From contig OX485806.1 of NCBI GenBank assembly GCA_950295325.1, positions 18,168,001-18,228,000 of the forward strand: a stretch of DNA of 60,000 bases. The letters run 5' to 3'. Below the pieces are notes generated by a model, which saw only the letters and a program-made list of their open reading frames with translations, was not told where the DNA came from and ran no database searches. This document shows positions 1 to 13,496 of this stretch, piece by piece. Position numbers and translations under genes: made by a program. The DNA is from Polytrichum commune. Taxonomy: Eukaryota > Streptophyta > Polytrichopsida > Polytrichales > Polytrichaceae. The stretch's first letter is position 1; each line of letters starts with the position of its first letter.

Positions 1-269
1 TGAGCGTTCGGAGTGCCATGGTCTCCCGGTTTTGTGTTAGGCCTGCCTCCAAGAGGTGGTTTTTGAAAATAATCCAAGTGACCATGAAACATGATCCATT
101 CGATGCCATGTAGGAATCCATGTAGACTTTACATCCATCTTGTATTCACATACTCCGTTGGTCCCTCAAGTGTAGTGTGAAGCGAACTTGAACCGGCTCC
201 GCCTTTTCCACCAATGAGTGCTTGAAGTGTAATGGTCACGGGCTCTCAGTCTTGTGTGTGGAGTGGCCC
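1..269 (+). mobile_element. Partial MITE, GGGCCACTTCACAC family
   Basis: The right part of a short inverted-repeat element runs off the window start. Its right end (CTTGTGTGTGGAGTGGCCC, ending at 269) matches the right ends near 13493, 30627 and 39995, and its interior matches the copy at 30122-30400 in reverse orientation. It has no coding capacity. The family looks Tourist/PIF-Harbinger-like because better-preserved copies have TAA or TTA target duplications. Confidence 0.6.
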
Positions 270-1412
270 TCAGATTTACACAACAAAACTCGTGCTCCAA
301 TTATAAATCTACGATGAAGTATCAACAAAAAGTGGATTTTAAATTGGATCTCCCATGAATTAGTTATGATTATTAGAAGTGCATGTTTGTTGATTCTTTA
401 ACTAGATGCATTGGTCCTCCCACTTGTGTTCAATATTGAATTCGAAGTAGTTAATAAAATTCAAAGACGTAGTCCAATCTCCTTTAGACATGTGTATTTG
501 TGGTGTGTTGTTTGATCCTCACTCAACCCCACACCAATTTAATATAGGTATCTAATGAAGAAAAAACAAACAAATAAAACTTGTATACCTTAGTTGGTTG
601 CTAATCATAAATATTAGAGGATTCCCTTATGTCAATATATGCATAGTCGAGCATGCTACAGAATGTCGGCAAAATGTGAGAAAATTTTGGAATCTCATGT
701 TGTGCTTTGCAATGGCAAGCACCACATGGGAGGGTGCCTGAAAAAGCATAGATGAACAAATGTCATCACCAAAACTGGACATTTGTTACCATGAAAATGT
801 GACAATGGGTAATAAATAGCATAGACATAAGATAGATGGCTCTTAAATGATTGATATTTTTTACTAACCCACTTTTTCTTGGATATGAAATACAAGATTA
901 GGACAAAGATGATTAGCAAATCCAAATTGAGGCCATAGCCACCTTCCTCATAACTTTTTGGAGCTCATATGAATATCTCTTCATTATCAAAATGAAGATT
1001 AACATGCTCATTAAGTGTTGCACATCACCCACCATGAGCCCACCACAAATATGCTATAATGCACCAAATTACAACACATGAATGGACCCAACAAAAAAAT
1101 TAATTAATTTCTTAGACTTGAAAGTCCTCTCATCCATGCAGTTGGATTCTCCTAGAAGAGAGTGGATCTCGGTAAATAACTACACAAACCTTTGACACCA
1201 AAATCTCATGTTTTCACCCCACAATGTCTAGAACCATTTAGGGGTTAAGGTCCACAACACCGTCTACACATGAGAATTAGCAAACTTTTGAGCTAGTGAG
1301 GATTAGCTAACCAAAGTACTACCTAACTAGAATCACGGTCGCATCAGCTGCACCACCTAGCTAGGAGAATAAATTAGCAATATGTTTTAGTGAGAACCAA
1401 CTAATCAACATG
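270..1412. other. Intergenic, no gene recognised
   Basis: AT-rich sequence with only short chance reading frames. I see no RNA gene or clear repeat boundary. Confidence 0.5.
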
Positions 1413-1565
1413 CTACACTAAATACGATATTTAGTGTCACTTACTATTTGGAATTACGCATTGGTATAACAACTTTACATGGTAAAAGATCACAACAATA
1501 GTAAAAAGATATAGCACTGTGAAAATTCAAATGGTAAGTGACACTAAACATCATATCTAATGTAG
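1413..1565. mobile_element. 153-bp hairpin MITE
   Basis: The two ends form a terminal inverted repeat of about 32 bp. The left end begins CTACACTAAATACGATATTT and the right end closes with CATCATATCTAATGTAG, which reads CTACATTAGATATGATG in reverse complement. The inner edge of each arm contains TTTAGTGTCACTTAC. No coding capacity. The TAGTGTCAC ends recur near 24319, 28900 and 38885, so this is one member of a dispersed family. Confidence 0.65.
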
Positions 1566-3588
1566 TTAATTGATGTTATGAGTCACACCTACACCGCTTA
1601 GTTTATGACTAATCAAAGGTTGACCACTTTAAGGGACAAGTTAGGGTTGACTGGCCAAGTTTTACCTAACTTGTCCACATAACACTACTCAATAAAATGA
1701 TGACACGGGTAGATCACTCTAAGGCATTTTTGTGCATCACGTGTGGCTGGGGGTTTTTTTTTTTGTTTTGGGGCTATTTACCTTCAAGGGCTGAATTAAA
1801 GCCTCCCTATAATTACTTAAATTTCAAAAATGGTCCATTTGTTTGCACCCTTCCATTACTTATATTGTCCAAGTCACTGCAGTTTTTTGTACTCTATATT
1901 CCTTTTAAGTAATAAACGGGCGTGGGGAAGACGACCCCAACGACGGCGCGTTCCCCTTTCATCCATTTTTGGACAAACGGAAATCCCAATTATCATCCAT
2001 CCCCGTGAGTGCTAAACCCATTTACATACCATACTAAACATACCTTCTAGGATCCTTATCTTCAGCCCCTATATTAATTTTACAAAAAAATAATGGCCCA
2101 CGTTTTATGTTCATCTAACTTACTTATAATGGGATTGTCTACATTTAATGGCCCCTTCATTATTTGGAATTCCTTTATAATTTTTATTTCAAATGATTTT
2201 AATCCTCTCTATATTATGCCGCATGTCGTTTTTAAAATGCACTAAGTGATCTACCCGTGAATGATGAAGCATCGTGGGATGGGGATTTGTGAGAATAATA
2301 TCCCTTTTATGTTGGATCATTTGTACAAAATGAACAGTTCTCATCTTGAAGATTACTCATTCTAATATACCTTATTGACAACAAACCGACATTGGGCTTG
2401 GTTTACCAACCCCATGTGCCTGCCTACCAGCCCCATGTGGAGATGGGCATCTGACCCAACTTGCCATATTAGAGAATCATGCAAGCATTATGACCCTTAA
2501 GTCATGGTTGATGGTGGGCTACTAGGTCTACCCCTTCCCCTTCAAAAAAGGTGTAGAGGGGGTAGGCTTAGTAAATGTTCAACAAGTTTTGAACTTAACT
2601 TAGAGAGGTTCCATCATTTGAATCCCCTAATGAATAGGTGATTAGCATGGCCAATTTGGGGTTTTAATTTAATTTTAAAATACTAATTGACATGATTGAA
2701 AATTTTCGTTGCAAAAGAATAGTGCACCAATTGACCACCCAGTGTGGGCTTTGGGAAACGGAAAGATGCAAGCTCAAAACTCTCCCTTGCACACGCACCC
2801 ACGTAACACTAAATGGCCAATTTCATACAACATATCTCATATATGGGCATCTCAAATTCTTCTAGAAAAAAACACCAAATCTTGTGATTTTGAAACACTT
2901 AATGATAAATATATTGAGACATTGAAACATTAAAACACTGAATATGATAATTACTAGGTTGATTTACCCAAGATGACCCGTTGATCTTCTTGGACCAAGG
3001 AGTACCAAGGCATTTGGTCCATGCGCGCCTTGCTAGCTATGCCAGTGCATTAAAGACTACTACGATTAGCTATGTTAGGTGACAACTCTTATTGTTATTA
3101 TTTATTGACCTCGAATGCACCTCCCCACTTAGTTGTGATAACAAGTAACCTATAAGCAAGCCTTTGTTAATTAGTATGAAACCAATGTGGCAATTATAAG
3201 ATGCTTTGTCTACGATAACCTAATTGAAGGTTTGCGCTTCAATGGAAACGCGTCCTAACATAGCATGCATGCACAACAAAAAGTCGGAACGTGCATTGGT
3301 AGGAGTCAAACCACCGAATCAGCAATAAACATCTGGATAGATGAAAACAAAAGGATGGATGCACTCTGGGGCGGATGGATGAAAGCTTCATACCATTCGG
3401 CGGCAGCTCTTATTGCCGCAGCTCTCCTTGTTCGTTACCTTCAATGCACCCCGTCGCTCGTTCGCTTGCTGTAATAACAACAACGACGACGAGTATGACC
3501 AAGATTTTGATTCTGTGAGACCAGGCTAATAAGCTGCTTCGTATACGATCTTAATCAAACTCAGCAAAAGAAGCAGACGATAGGAGCA
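1566..3588. other. Intergenic, upstream of the F-box gene
   Basis: Mostly AT-rich with no recognisable gene. From about 3240 the sequence becomes less AT-rich and presumably holds the promoter and 5' UTR of the F-box gene. No clear TATA box was identified. Confidence 0.4.
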
Positions 3589-4842
3589 ATGTTAAGGCGA
3601 AGTAGAAGGAGCAGCAGCAACAGCAAGAGTGATGATGCAGCAAATGAGGTCGACAATCGACCCACAGCTGCCGATGTGCCTCCTCTCAAAGCTCTCAAGC
3701 TCTGGTGCTTGAAGAAGTGCACCAAAAGCACTTCCCCTCTCCTGCACGGGTAGGTGACTTTCACCACTGTTGGGTTTCTTCTGTAGTCTTTCGCATTGCT
3801 CCCATCATCGTCCCTCTTGCACACTTGTGCGGGTCGAGGTTTTCAGATGGTTTCAAGTTTCGAGATATCTGTGGGGCTGGGTCGATTCCTGGGTGATGAA
3901 TTTTCTTCGGGGGTTTGAACCCATCGTGTTTGCGGGAAGTTCGGATTTTCCCCTGCATGTGTGGCGGCGGGGGTTACACGTCAAGAGAGAGAGAGGGAGA
4001 GAGGGGTACTGAAGAATTTGGAAGTGGTTTGATATGTAATTACTCAGTGGTCTTGAGCTAGTATGACGCGTGATGATAAGATTCGACACCGCGCAGCTTG
4101 AAGGTGGGATTATCTTGAGTTTCGTGGGTACCTACCGCAGAATGATTTTTTTAAACCTGCGGGTGATGGCTGAACTCCTTTTTAAATCCCTAGGTCGCAT
4201 TGGATCATCATTGCTTCTGGTTGCTTGGGCTCAATGATTCTTGCATCATGCTCTCCTGCCTCTGGAAAACCTGAAGGAGCAGCAGAAGCTTCAAGAACGA
4301 GCAACTGTTGTTTTTCTCTGGCAATCTTGTCGACATTTCCTGGTTTCGAGCGGGTCATTCGTACGCCTTGTATCTGCGTTCTGCGGATGTTGCTTCGTCT
4401 AGTGGATTTAGAGACGCACTTTAGAAGATTTCCTGCATCCCAGCATTATCCAGTCTATTGGTGTTCGAGTTTTCTTTCTTGACTTCGTGAGGCTGGCCTA
4501 CAAACGAATCCCAAGCAGTAATTTATCTCTTCATAGAAATTTGAGTGATGGGATTGGCCCTGCTCAGAACTGCTCAGAACACACGAGGAAAGGATCATCG
4601 TGTTGAGTGTGACAGATCCGCATTGCACAGTAGCAGGTACCTACTAGCAAGAAGATCAGCTCCCAACACTGGGGTTCTTCTATCCGCCGAGGATAACGAA
4701 ATTGCGAATCTTGAATATATGTGTTGGATCGGTGAATCTTCCCTTGTTGGTAGATATTTACAGTGGAATCTGTAGGGCATATATTTCCATGTCCTTCACT
4801 CTGTTCGACGAGAGGGTTAGTGCTCTGTTATCGAGTTTAAAC

Positions 4843-4924
<82 letters not shown>

Positions 4925-6386
4925 CAAAGTTTCCTTCTCCTCAAACTTGTTACCTGCGGAGTGAAGGAGGGTTTCCCTGGTAGAATTGTTGAATTAAATT
5001 TTCGTTCACAACGTGAGGGCAGCGTAATGTGGCCGCGTTTAGAACGCCGTTCGGAGTTTCAGCTTTTGGTAATGCTAATTAGCATATCTATTTCAAATCG
5101 CTGCGTCATGCTGTGTTGACTCTCAGCTCACCGCACTGTCCACTCGTGTTTGTTGTAGGCTGAAGGTTACGAAGAATGACTCGCAACGAAAGTCACTGGA
5201 ACGGATGCGCGCCAACACTGTCAAATTGGACGAAGCGATATGGAAGGAGCTCCCGGATGAGCTCCTGGAGCACGTACTGTCGTTCCTCCCGTTCCCGAAC
5301 CTCTTCCGATGCCGCACAATTTGCAAGCAATGGCGAGATATAACGCAGAGCCCGCACCTCCGCCTCACGCGATCAATCAACCAGCTCTCGTGGCCTTCGT
5401 TCTGCCCTCTCCGATACTACAACGAAGCATCGGAGGGCGGTGAGTTTCGGTGGTCGGGCTACTCCGCTGTGACGAACAAATGGCAAAGAATGCCTCCGCT
5501 CTCCCTCCCCTGCCTCGCAGGCATGAAAGTCTGGGCCGGTGCCTCCGGATTGCTCTGTTTCTACAACCGAGAAAACACAGACCGGCTTGTGGTGTGCAAT
5601 CCCGTGACGAAACAATGGCGGGAGCTCCCGCCAATGAATCATAAGTGGCGATGGCCGTGCGTGACGCACATGATCGCTGACGAGGAGACAAACTCCTACA
5701 TCATCGTTATGGCGGGGACGGAAGCCTATCCTAGCAGTGGTGGCTATGGCCGGTCACGCATCACCGAGGTCTATAATTCTAGCAGCGACAAGTGGGAGGC
5801 CGGAGGCAGCCTTCCGCTAGGATTCTACCTCGAGACGCAAGACGCCGCTTACGAGAGCGGCCTTCTCTATTGTACCGCACAAGTTTTTTCGCAGCAGCAG
5901 CAGCAGCCACAACAGCAACATTCGGAGACGCTGTCCAGCAGCAGTACCGATGTGATGGTGGCCTACGACGTTTGCAAAGGAGTTTGGAAGGTGGTTTCTA
6001 AAGCTCTTCCGGACAGCAGTTCTTGCCAAACGCCGTTGGTGTGCGGTGGCGGCCGCGGTATTGCCGTGGCCGTGGCTCCCGTGGACGCCGATGGCCCCGC
6101 GGGCCAAATCTTTGTGCTGGACGCAGCCTCGCGGTGGCAGCTGGTCGCCTCCATGCCGGAGGCGATGCATAGAGACATCGGCTTCTGGGGCGCATGCTTC
6201 TCCAGTAGCGTTGGTGACGAGATTTTTGTCATGAGCGACACTGGTGAGCTCGTTGTTGCGTACAACCTTGCAACCAATTCGTGGCGTAAGGTGCCGCGGG
6301 CCAACAAGAAGCACCCGGCTGCTGTGATGTCTTCCCGGTTTTTGGCACCAATCTCCTTCCGACCAGATGTTACTTCGACTCCTTGA
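3589..6386 (+). CDS. F-box/kelch-type protein, likely SCF substrate receptor
   Basis: F-box proteins bind SKP1 and present substrates to the SCF ubiquitin ligase; kelch-type C-termini bind the substrate. The large exon encodes an F-box (WKELPDELLEHVLSFLPF onward, about residues 82-123 of the spliced model) and then kelch-like blades, seen as repeated tyrosine/tryptophan segments such as EVYNSSSDKW, VAYDVCKGVWK and AYNLATNSWRKVP. A glutamine run lies near residue 297. The frame is open upstream of ATG 5205 to a 3' splice site (TGTTGTAG, ending 5158). A matching first exon at 3589-3749 starts with ATG, is serine-rich, contains LKLWCLKK and ends at donor GTAGGT. The phases agree (2+1), so I infer exons 3589-3749 and 5159-6386, 462 residues in all. 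If exon 1 is wrong, ATG 5205 gives 393 residues. Third codon positions are GC-rich compared with the flanks. The F-box call is firm; exon 1 and the substrate are inferred. Confidence 0.85.
3750..5158 (+). other. Intron 1 of the F-box gene (inferred)
   Basis: Donor GTAGGT at 3750 and acceptor TTGTTGTAG ending at 5158 give a 1,409-bp phase-2 intron. It contains a long GA microsatellite. The short reading frames inside it show no recognisable protein. Confidence 0.55.
4845..4921. repeat. (GA)n microsatellite
   Basis: About 38 uninterrupted GA dinucleotides. It lies in the inferred intron of the F-box gene, about 240 bp upstream of the 3' splice site. A tract this long and pure should vary in length between individuals. 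Confidence 0.97.
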
Positions 6387-6479
6387 TTTCAGAGATCCTT
6401 TCTGCAAATCCTCAAGTTTACAGAAGAGTACTTTCGCATGGCTGGCGAAAGCTTTTGCACCTTCCTTACACTGGATGCC

Positions 6480-7215
6480 GACACAAGGCATCCTCGGCAT
6501 CCTAATCTGATCAAGAGAGCAGCTGTTATTAGGTTGTTGCTTGACTTCGGTGACTTCGGCATCTACAAGTTGTAACAATGGAATGCACTTGCTAGTCTGG
6601 TCTAGAGAGCCCATCTTCTTGAATCTTCGGCATCTTTGGCGTCCGCAAGTTTAATCAACGGCATGCATTTGCTATTCTGCTAAACAGGTGGAGCTAGACT
6701 GAGTTCGGTATCTTCGGCATCTTAATCAGCTTCTTGAATTGTTGCTGATACTTCGGCATCTTCGGAATCTACATGTTTATGTCAACGGCCTGCATTTGCT
6801 AGCCTGGTGACGAGACGGAAAGCGCTTTGAGTTAGATCATTTCGGCATCTGTAAGATTCTGGTCTGATCACGGAAGCAACAATTTGAGTTGTTCCCGACC
6901 CTTAGGCATCTTCGGCATCTGCGAGTTCTGTCAACTGCATACATCTGCGAGCCTGATGAAGGGATGGAGAGCTCTTTGAGTTCGGCATCTGCAAGGCTCT
7001 AGTCTGAGCAAGATATCAACAATTTTGGAATTACTGCCGAAACTTAGGCAACTCCGGCATCTGCAAGTTCTATCAACGGCAAGCATTTGCGAGGCTGATG
7101 AAGAGATGGAGAGCTCGGTACTTTCAGCATCTGTAAGGTTCAGTGACATCACGAAAGCAACAACTCTTGAATTAATTGCGGAAACTTCGGCATCTCCTTG
7201 TCTGGTGAAGAGCCA
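6480..7215 (+). repeat. Tandem ~145-bp repeats in the F-box gene 3' region
   Basis: About five diverged tandem units follow the stop codon. Anchors related to GCATGCATTTGC start near 6581, 6662, 6790, 6936 and 7080, so the later units are about 145 bp and the first ones shorter. Each unit carries one to three copies of TTCGGCATCT and segments like GATGGAGAGCTCTTTGAG. No conserved reading frame runs through the units. They probably lie in the 3' UTR or just beyond it. Confidence 0.75.
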
Positions 7216-10200
7216 GCTAATTGAGTTTATTGGATTGTGAGCTCACACATTTGACCTGTAGCCATGTGTTACGAAATTTTTGTACACTACTTAAGGCTAA
7301 CTTACTCAAATCATAGAAACCATAGATAGATAGATAGTTAGATACAGGAACCTCCATTGTGAGGGAGTCGACACCACCCGCAGCAAGGGTGCCGGCTTTA
7401 CAGTTTGTCTTCACAGACAGAAGAGGAATTTTAGTTTTGAACGGCTTTAGGTAGTCTGTACCACGTATTAGAGAGCAATCATGTCTTTCTCCAAAGCTTT
7501 GAATGCAAACCGAGTTTGGTTTAGCAACTGCGGCGTCATATGGAGAGTCTCACTGTGGAATAAATTTTGATGACATTCGGTTACCACAATTGGAATTCCA
7601 CTGCAAAGTAGACTTAGGTTACTGGCACCACCGCCGCACATGGATTCTTCTCCGCACCATGCAATCTTGCTCACTTAGTTGAAAACCAATGACATGAGTT
7701 ATCCTCTGCATCATGTTTTGTTCAGTCTTCCGAAATTGAAGCCTCCTTCAACAGTATTTTATATTTAGAGAATGAAAACACTAGAGGTGGCATTGGCATC
7801 GATGGAAAGCCGATTACATATGGTCTGACAAAAACAAGAAATAATATCTATGTTCCCTTCCTCCCTTCCATCCAGATTTATGGTGCACATCACCGAGAGA
7901 GGGAATTATCACATACAAGCATACCTCTTGTCCATCCAACGTAAATCTTGACCTCCTATAGGTGGTTGTTGCCAACTCGTCTCGAATGATTTCAAGTAGA
8001 CTAATTTGGGGTCTTTAGAGTTAATTCCAGTATGAAATCAACTTAAAAAAGTGACCTTGGGGTGGAATACTATTTCAGGGCTTTTATGTTGGATGAGTAT
8101 GGGTGAGTTTTCATGTAGGCTGCTCACCCACGAGATTCTAGCGGAATGTAGATGCCACTAGTGGAATCTTTTGGGCGAGCAGTCTATATGGAAACTCACC
8201 CTAAGAGGTACACTTGTATATGATAATCCCCCCTCTTCACACCACCTATCAAGTGGTGTTTTTTTTGGGGGGAGGGGGTAATAACGGCCCCTATAGTTTT
8301 GTGGCGAGTTCATCCAAATTTAAACTTTTTAGGTCTCTAACCATGAATGAGGTTTAATTTGGCTTAATATGAATCCCCATGGTCTACATAAAAATCGTAT
8401 TTTTCACCTTTCCCCTTGGTAGGTGTCACGAAGCTTTACCCGTCCCATCCTTCACTCATCTCCTTGTGATTTTCTCCTCCCTCTCTCCCTTCATTCTTAT
8501 CTTATGCATTCCTTAGGGTTTCCCTTACCATAGCATGCAACTACTACACCAATTATCCCAATTAGTGCATGTTAGTATTTGGAGTTATGCAATGCTACAA
8601 CTATTTAATGAGAATATGATATTTTATGAAAGAAAATCATTTATGTTCAAGGATGTGCAAATGGACATGATGCGGCCCCTGACCGTCATGTCAAGTCACA
8701 TCATTGATGTGGTAGTTTTTTTTATTGTATCAATTTTTTTTGAAAATTTACTTTTTTTTGGTCCATTGCAATTAGCAATCAACTTTTTAAAATAAACTTT
8801 AGAATTCAAAAATTCAAAAAAGATCCGGACCATTAGATCTTCTTAGATGTAAGATCTAACCGTCCATGGATTTTTGGAATTTTTGGAATTTTATTCAAAG
8901 CTTTTGCTAGAAGTTGATCGCTTCTGGTCGACTACAACAATCAATTTTGAGCAGTTGACTAGAGTAGTCAATTGCTAAACCAAAAATTTCAAATTTCAAA
9001 AAAATTTAAAAACAAATCATGAACCATTACAATTTGTAGCCAACAAGATCTAATGCACTTGAGTTTTTGGAATTTCTTTTTTCTTTTGTCATTTGCAGTT
9101 GATTGTTGTGTCAATTATTATTTTGCAATCAACCAACGGGTTGACCACGTTAGTTTACCCTTGGGTAAACTATCAAATTTACCTCTCCCCCCCCCCCCAA
9201 AGACATGACTTTTTTGGTATGCCATCACATCACTACCATAGGACATGACATGACATGACATGACGGACGTGGACATGAAGTCCATGGCTATGTTCTATAA
9301 TGTCCAAACAACCTATTGAACTCCTAAGTAAGATGTGATTACACTACATAACTTTGAATTAGTAACACTCACTAGTTGGGATAATCAATATAGTTAGCAC
9401 AAGAAATATTATATGACAATCTTCTTTGTCCAATGCATCCTTCAATTTAATGGCAATGGCCATGGTTGTTTTTGATACTAGGATGACTTTACCTATTATG
9501 AAAGTTCTTGGACGGTTTAGACCCAAATTGTATCAAAAACAAAATCACCATTGAATACCCATATCCTGTTGGTATCGGAAAGAGTGAAAAATTCACTATA
9601 AATACACAAATGGTATAAGAAATAGACGATACCAATCCGACATTGGTTGGAACCCTTGATTTTTCTTTGTTAGTATTTGGAGAAGTAACAATGTCAGTGG
9701 CATGAATAATTTTTAATTTTTCCCACCAAATTATGAAGCTTCTGGTTTAGGCCAATCATATCAAAGATTGTGCACTTTTCATACAAATTCAAATTTTAGT
9801 TGATTTTTGAGAGAAATTGTTTCTAAATTAATTTGGCAAAGATCAACGATAACGTCCTTATTCCAACTGTTTGGATGTGGTCCAAGATTTTCTCCTGTAT
9901 ACGCTTAGTACATCTATGATTTGGACTGAAACCCCCAGACTTTTGGGGGCTAAGCAACTGTTTGTGCAAAAAGCCAAAAAAACATTCCCAAATGGCCACT
10001 TATCAAGAACTCAATGTGTAAAAGAGAAGCACATATTCTGAGTGTGATGTCACTTCTCAATGACCTTGAAGTCGTTTGCCTCTCAAAAACGTGCTTGTCA
10101 AGCAACTCATTTTACTCAAATCTACCACATTTCATTTGGTAAAAACTATCGATTGATTTACATCTGCAATAACCTCAATCCCAAAACACCATTGAAGAGA

Positions 10201-10684
10201 CCATATTGTAATGCATTAGTCTGCAAAGCAGTTAATACATGAGCATTCCAGTCTACTTCAAAATAGATGGCTGTGCATACAAAGTAAAATTATTGAAAGA
10301 GGAACTTCTGCAAAGATATTGATATATCCTAAAGAATTCAGGGATTGCTCTCCTTGTGAACACAAGACAAGGAACAAGCATCCAGGAATCACATACTGAT
10401 GCACATGGACAATATCTCAACACTGGGGGCAAGCCTGATTGCAGCCACCAAAGCCACTAGGATTTATGTCACATGATGTCCACAAAATCAAATTCAGGTA
10501 TATCCAAAGTGTTTTGGATCCTTGAAACCTCTCATTGACACCCATAACTTAGGCAATCACCTAGACAATACCTCAGCCAGCCATGCTGGCAATTACTGCA
10601 ACTGATCCTGCTGTCAAATAGTACAGCCCTGACACTTCAGACTCTATCTGTCTGCTTGATTTCAGAGAAGCCAGAACTACAAAC
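7216..10684. other. Intergenic, no gene recognised
   Basis: AT-rich, with scattered homopolymer tracts, a short CATGA microsatellite near 9240-9265 and a small inverted motif around AGATCTTCTTAGATGTAAGA (8836). The part from about 10400 to 10684 is probably the 3' UTR and flank of the eS27 gene on the minus strand. Confidence 0.45.
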
Positions 10685-12323
<1,639 letters not shown>

Positions 12324-12564
12324 CTTGCTTGCGCGCGTAGACGGGATGAGTTTGGACAAAAATTGCACTCGTCGTGAGGTGCGGCAAGCGTGCGGAGCTA
12401 GCGCGAAGAGAAAGAGAGCGAGGGTGACGCCCTCCGTGGCTTTACCCCTGCCCTAGCCGATTAGGGCTTGGCGCCCGGGCCACCCTCCATTCCGCAGGGT
12501 CACCCGGAGGCTCTCTCCATGAGCCCCCCCCCCTGTAACAAGTACAGGGCCACTTCAGTAGCGC

Positions 12565-12571
12565 AAGCCCA
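12565..12571 (-). promoter_or_regulatory. Possible site II element (TGGGCTT) upstream of RPS27
   Basis: The minus strand reads TGGGCTT about 245 bp upstream of the RPS27 start codon. Site II motifs (TGGGCY) are typical of plant ribosomal protein promoters, where TCP factors bind. A TTAGGGCTTGG stretch at 12461-12471 resembles a degenerate telo-box. Both motifs are short, so chance matches are possible. Confidence 0.35.
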
Positions 12572-12605
12572 CCCACCCAGCATTCCGGGCCTGCATGCGA
12601 GCCCT

Positions 12606-13087
12606 GTACACTCTAAACTCCGTAGTATCACACCTATGGCAACCAAAGTGCACGTGATATTACGGAGTTTTGTAGTGTTAACATGGATGCGTGATGTTAT
12701 AGAATTAGTGTAGCATGTGACATTATGGAATAACACAAAGGAGATGTGAGGATAATTTGAATTTGTTCTCCTGTCACTTACGCTAGTGTGGTCCACTCCA
12801 TGGCCTTCCCAGGCAATGTGGCGGACACATGCACCAACATTCAACAAGTGGCAGAAGAAGAAGAAGAATAAGAAGGTGACACTCCACATGTTGACACATG
12901 GCGCAATGTGAGGGTGTGGGTTGACTTCTTTGGTGGTTTGCATTAATGACAAATCTCGTGATATAAAGGAGAGAAATGTGACAATAAGGAGTGAGATTTG
13001 AACTATGAAGATCCGTTCCCTAGGGTTTCACGATATAAGACAGTGTGTGACATTATGGGGGTTGATATTACGGAGTTTAGGGTGTAC
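12606..13087. mobile_element. 482-bp inverted-repeat element upstream of RPS27
   Basis: The left end GTACACTCTAAACTCCGTAG and the right end (reverse complement GTACACCCTAAACTCCGTAA) form a TIR of about 25 bp, extending into a shared TATCA. No convincing coding sequence and no clear target duplication. It sits about 280 bp upstream of the RPS27 start codon, so it may define the upstream limit of the promoter. Confidence 0.6.
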
Positions 13088-13130
13088 TCCAAATCCCCAG
13101 CAAGAAAGTAGATGACATGCCCAACTATAA

Positions 13131-13493
13131 GAGCCACTTAACACACGGCCAAGGGCAGTGACCATGTACTTGTGTGGGCCCTCGACTCCCATCCAGAGGC
13201 CGTATCACGAGAAATGGGAAAGGTAATTTTATAGAAATTGACATGGTTTGCCAGCATATGCGTCAAGCCTACCTCTTGGAGGTGGGCTTGATGCAAATTA
13301 TGATAGACTATGAAACAATATTTATAGTTCACAATGCAGGAATCCATGTAAACTTTTCATCCATGATGATTTCTTTGGGCCCTTAGGCCTTCACCTTCTA
13401 GCATGAATTAAACTTGAACAATCTCGGCCTTTTCAACCAATGAGAGATTACAATCATAGTCACAAGCCTTTAGTCTTGTGTGTGAAGTGGCCC
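13131..13493 (+). mobile_element. Tourist-like MITE, GGGCCACTTCACAC family
   Basis: TIRs GAGCCACTTAACACACGGCC and, at the right, reverse complement GGGCCACTTCACACACAAGA. Flanked by TAA on both sides (13128-13130 and 13494-13496), matching the TWA target duplication of PIF/Harbinger elements. The interior aligns with the copy at 39657-39995. No transposase remains. Confidence 0.7.
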
Positions 13494-13496
13494 TAA

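Noticed and set aside
5817-6614. 265-residue minus-strand reading frame opposite the F-box exon
   Set aside because: It is antisense to a well-supported F-box/kelch coding exon. The high GC at third positions of the real gene opens this frame by chance.
12500-12952. 150-residue minus-strand reading frame upstream of RPS27
   Set aside because: It lies across the left end and interior of an inverted-repeat element, has no recognisable domain and has low-complexity stretches. Judged a chance frame.
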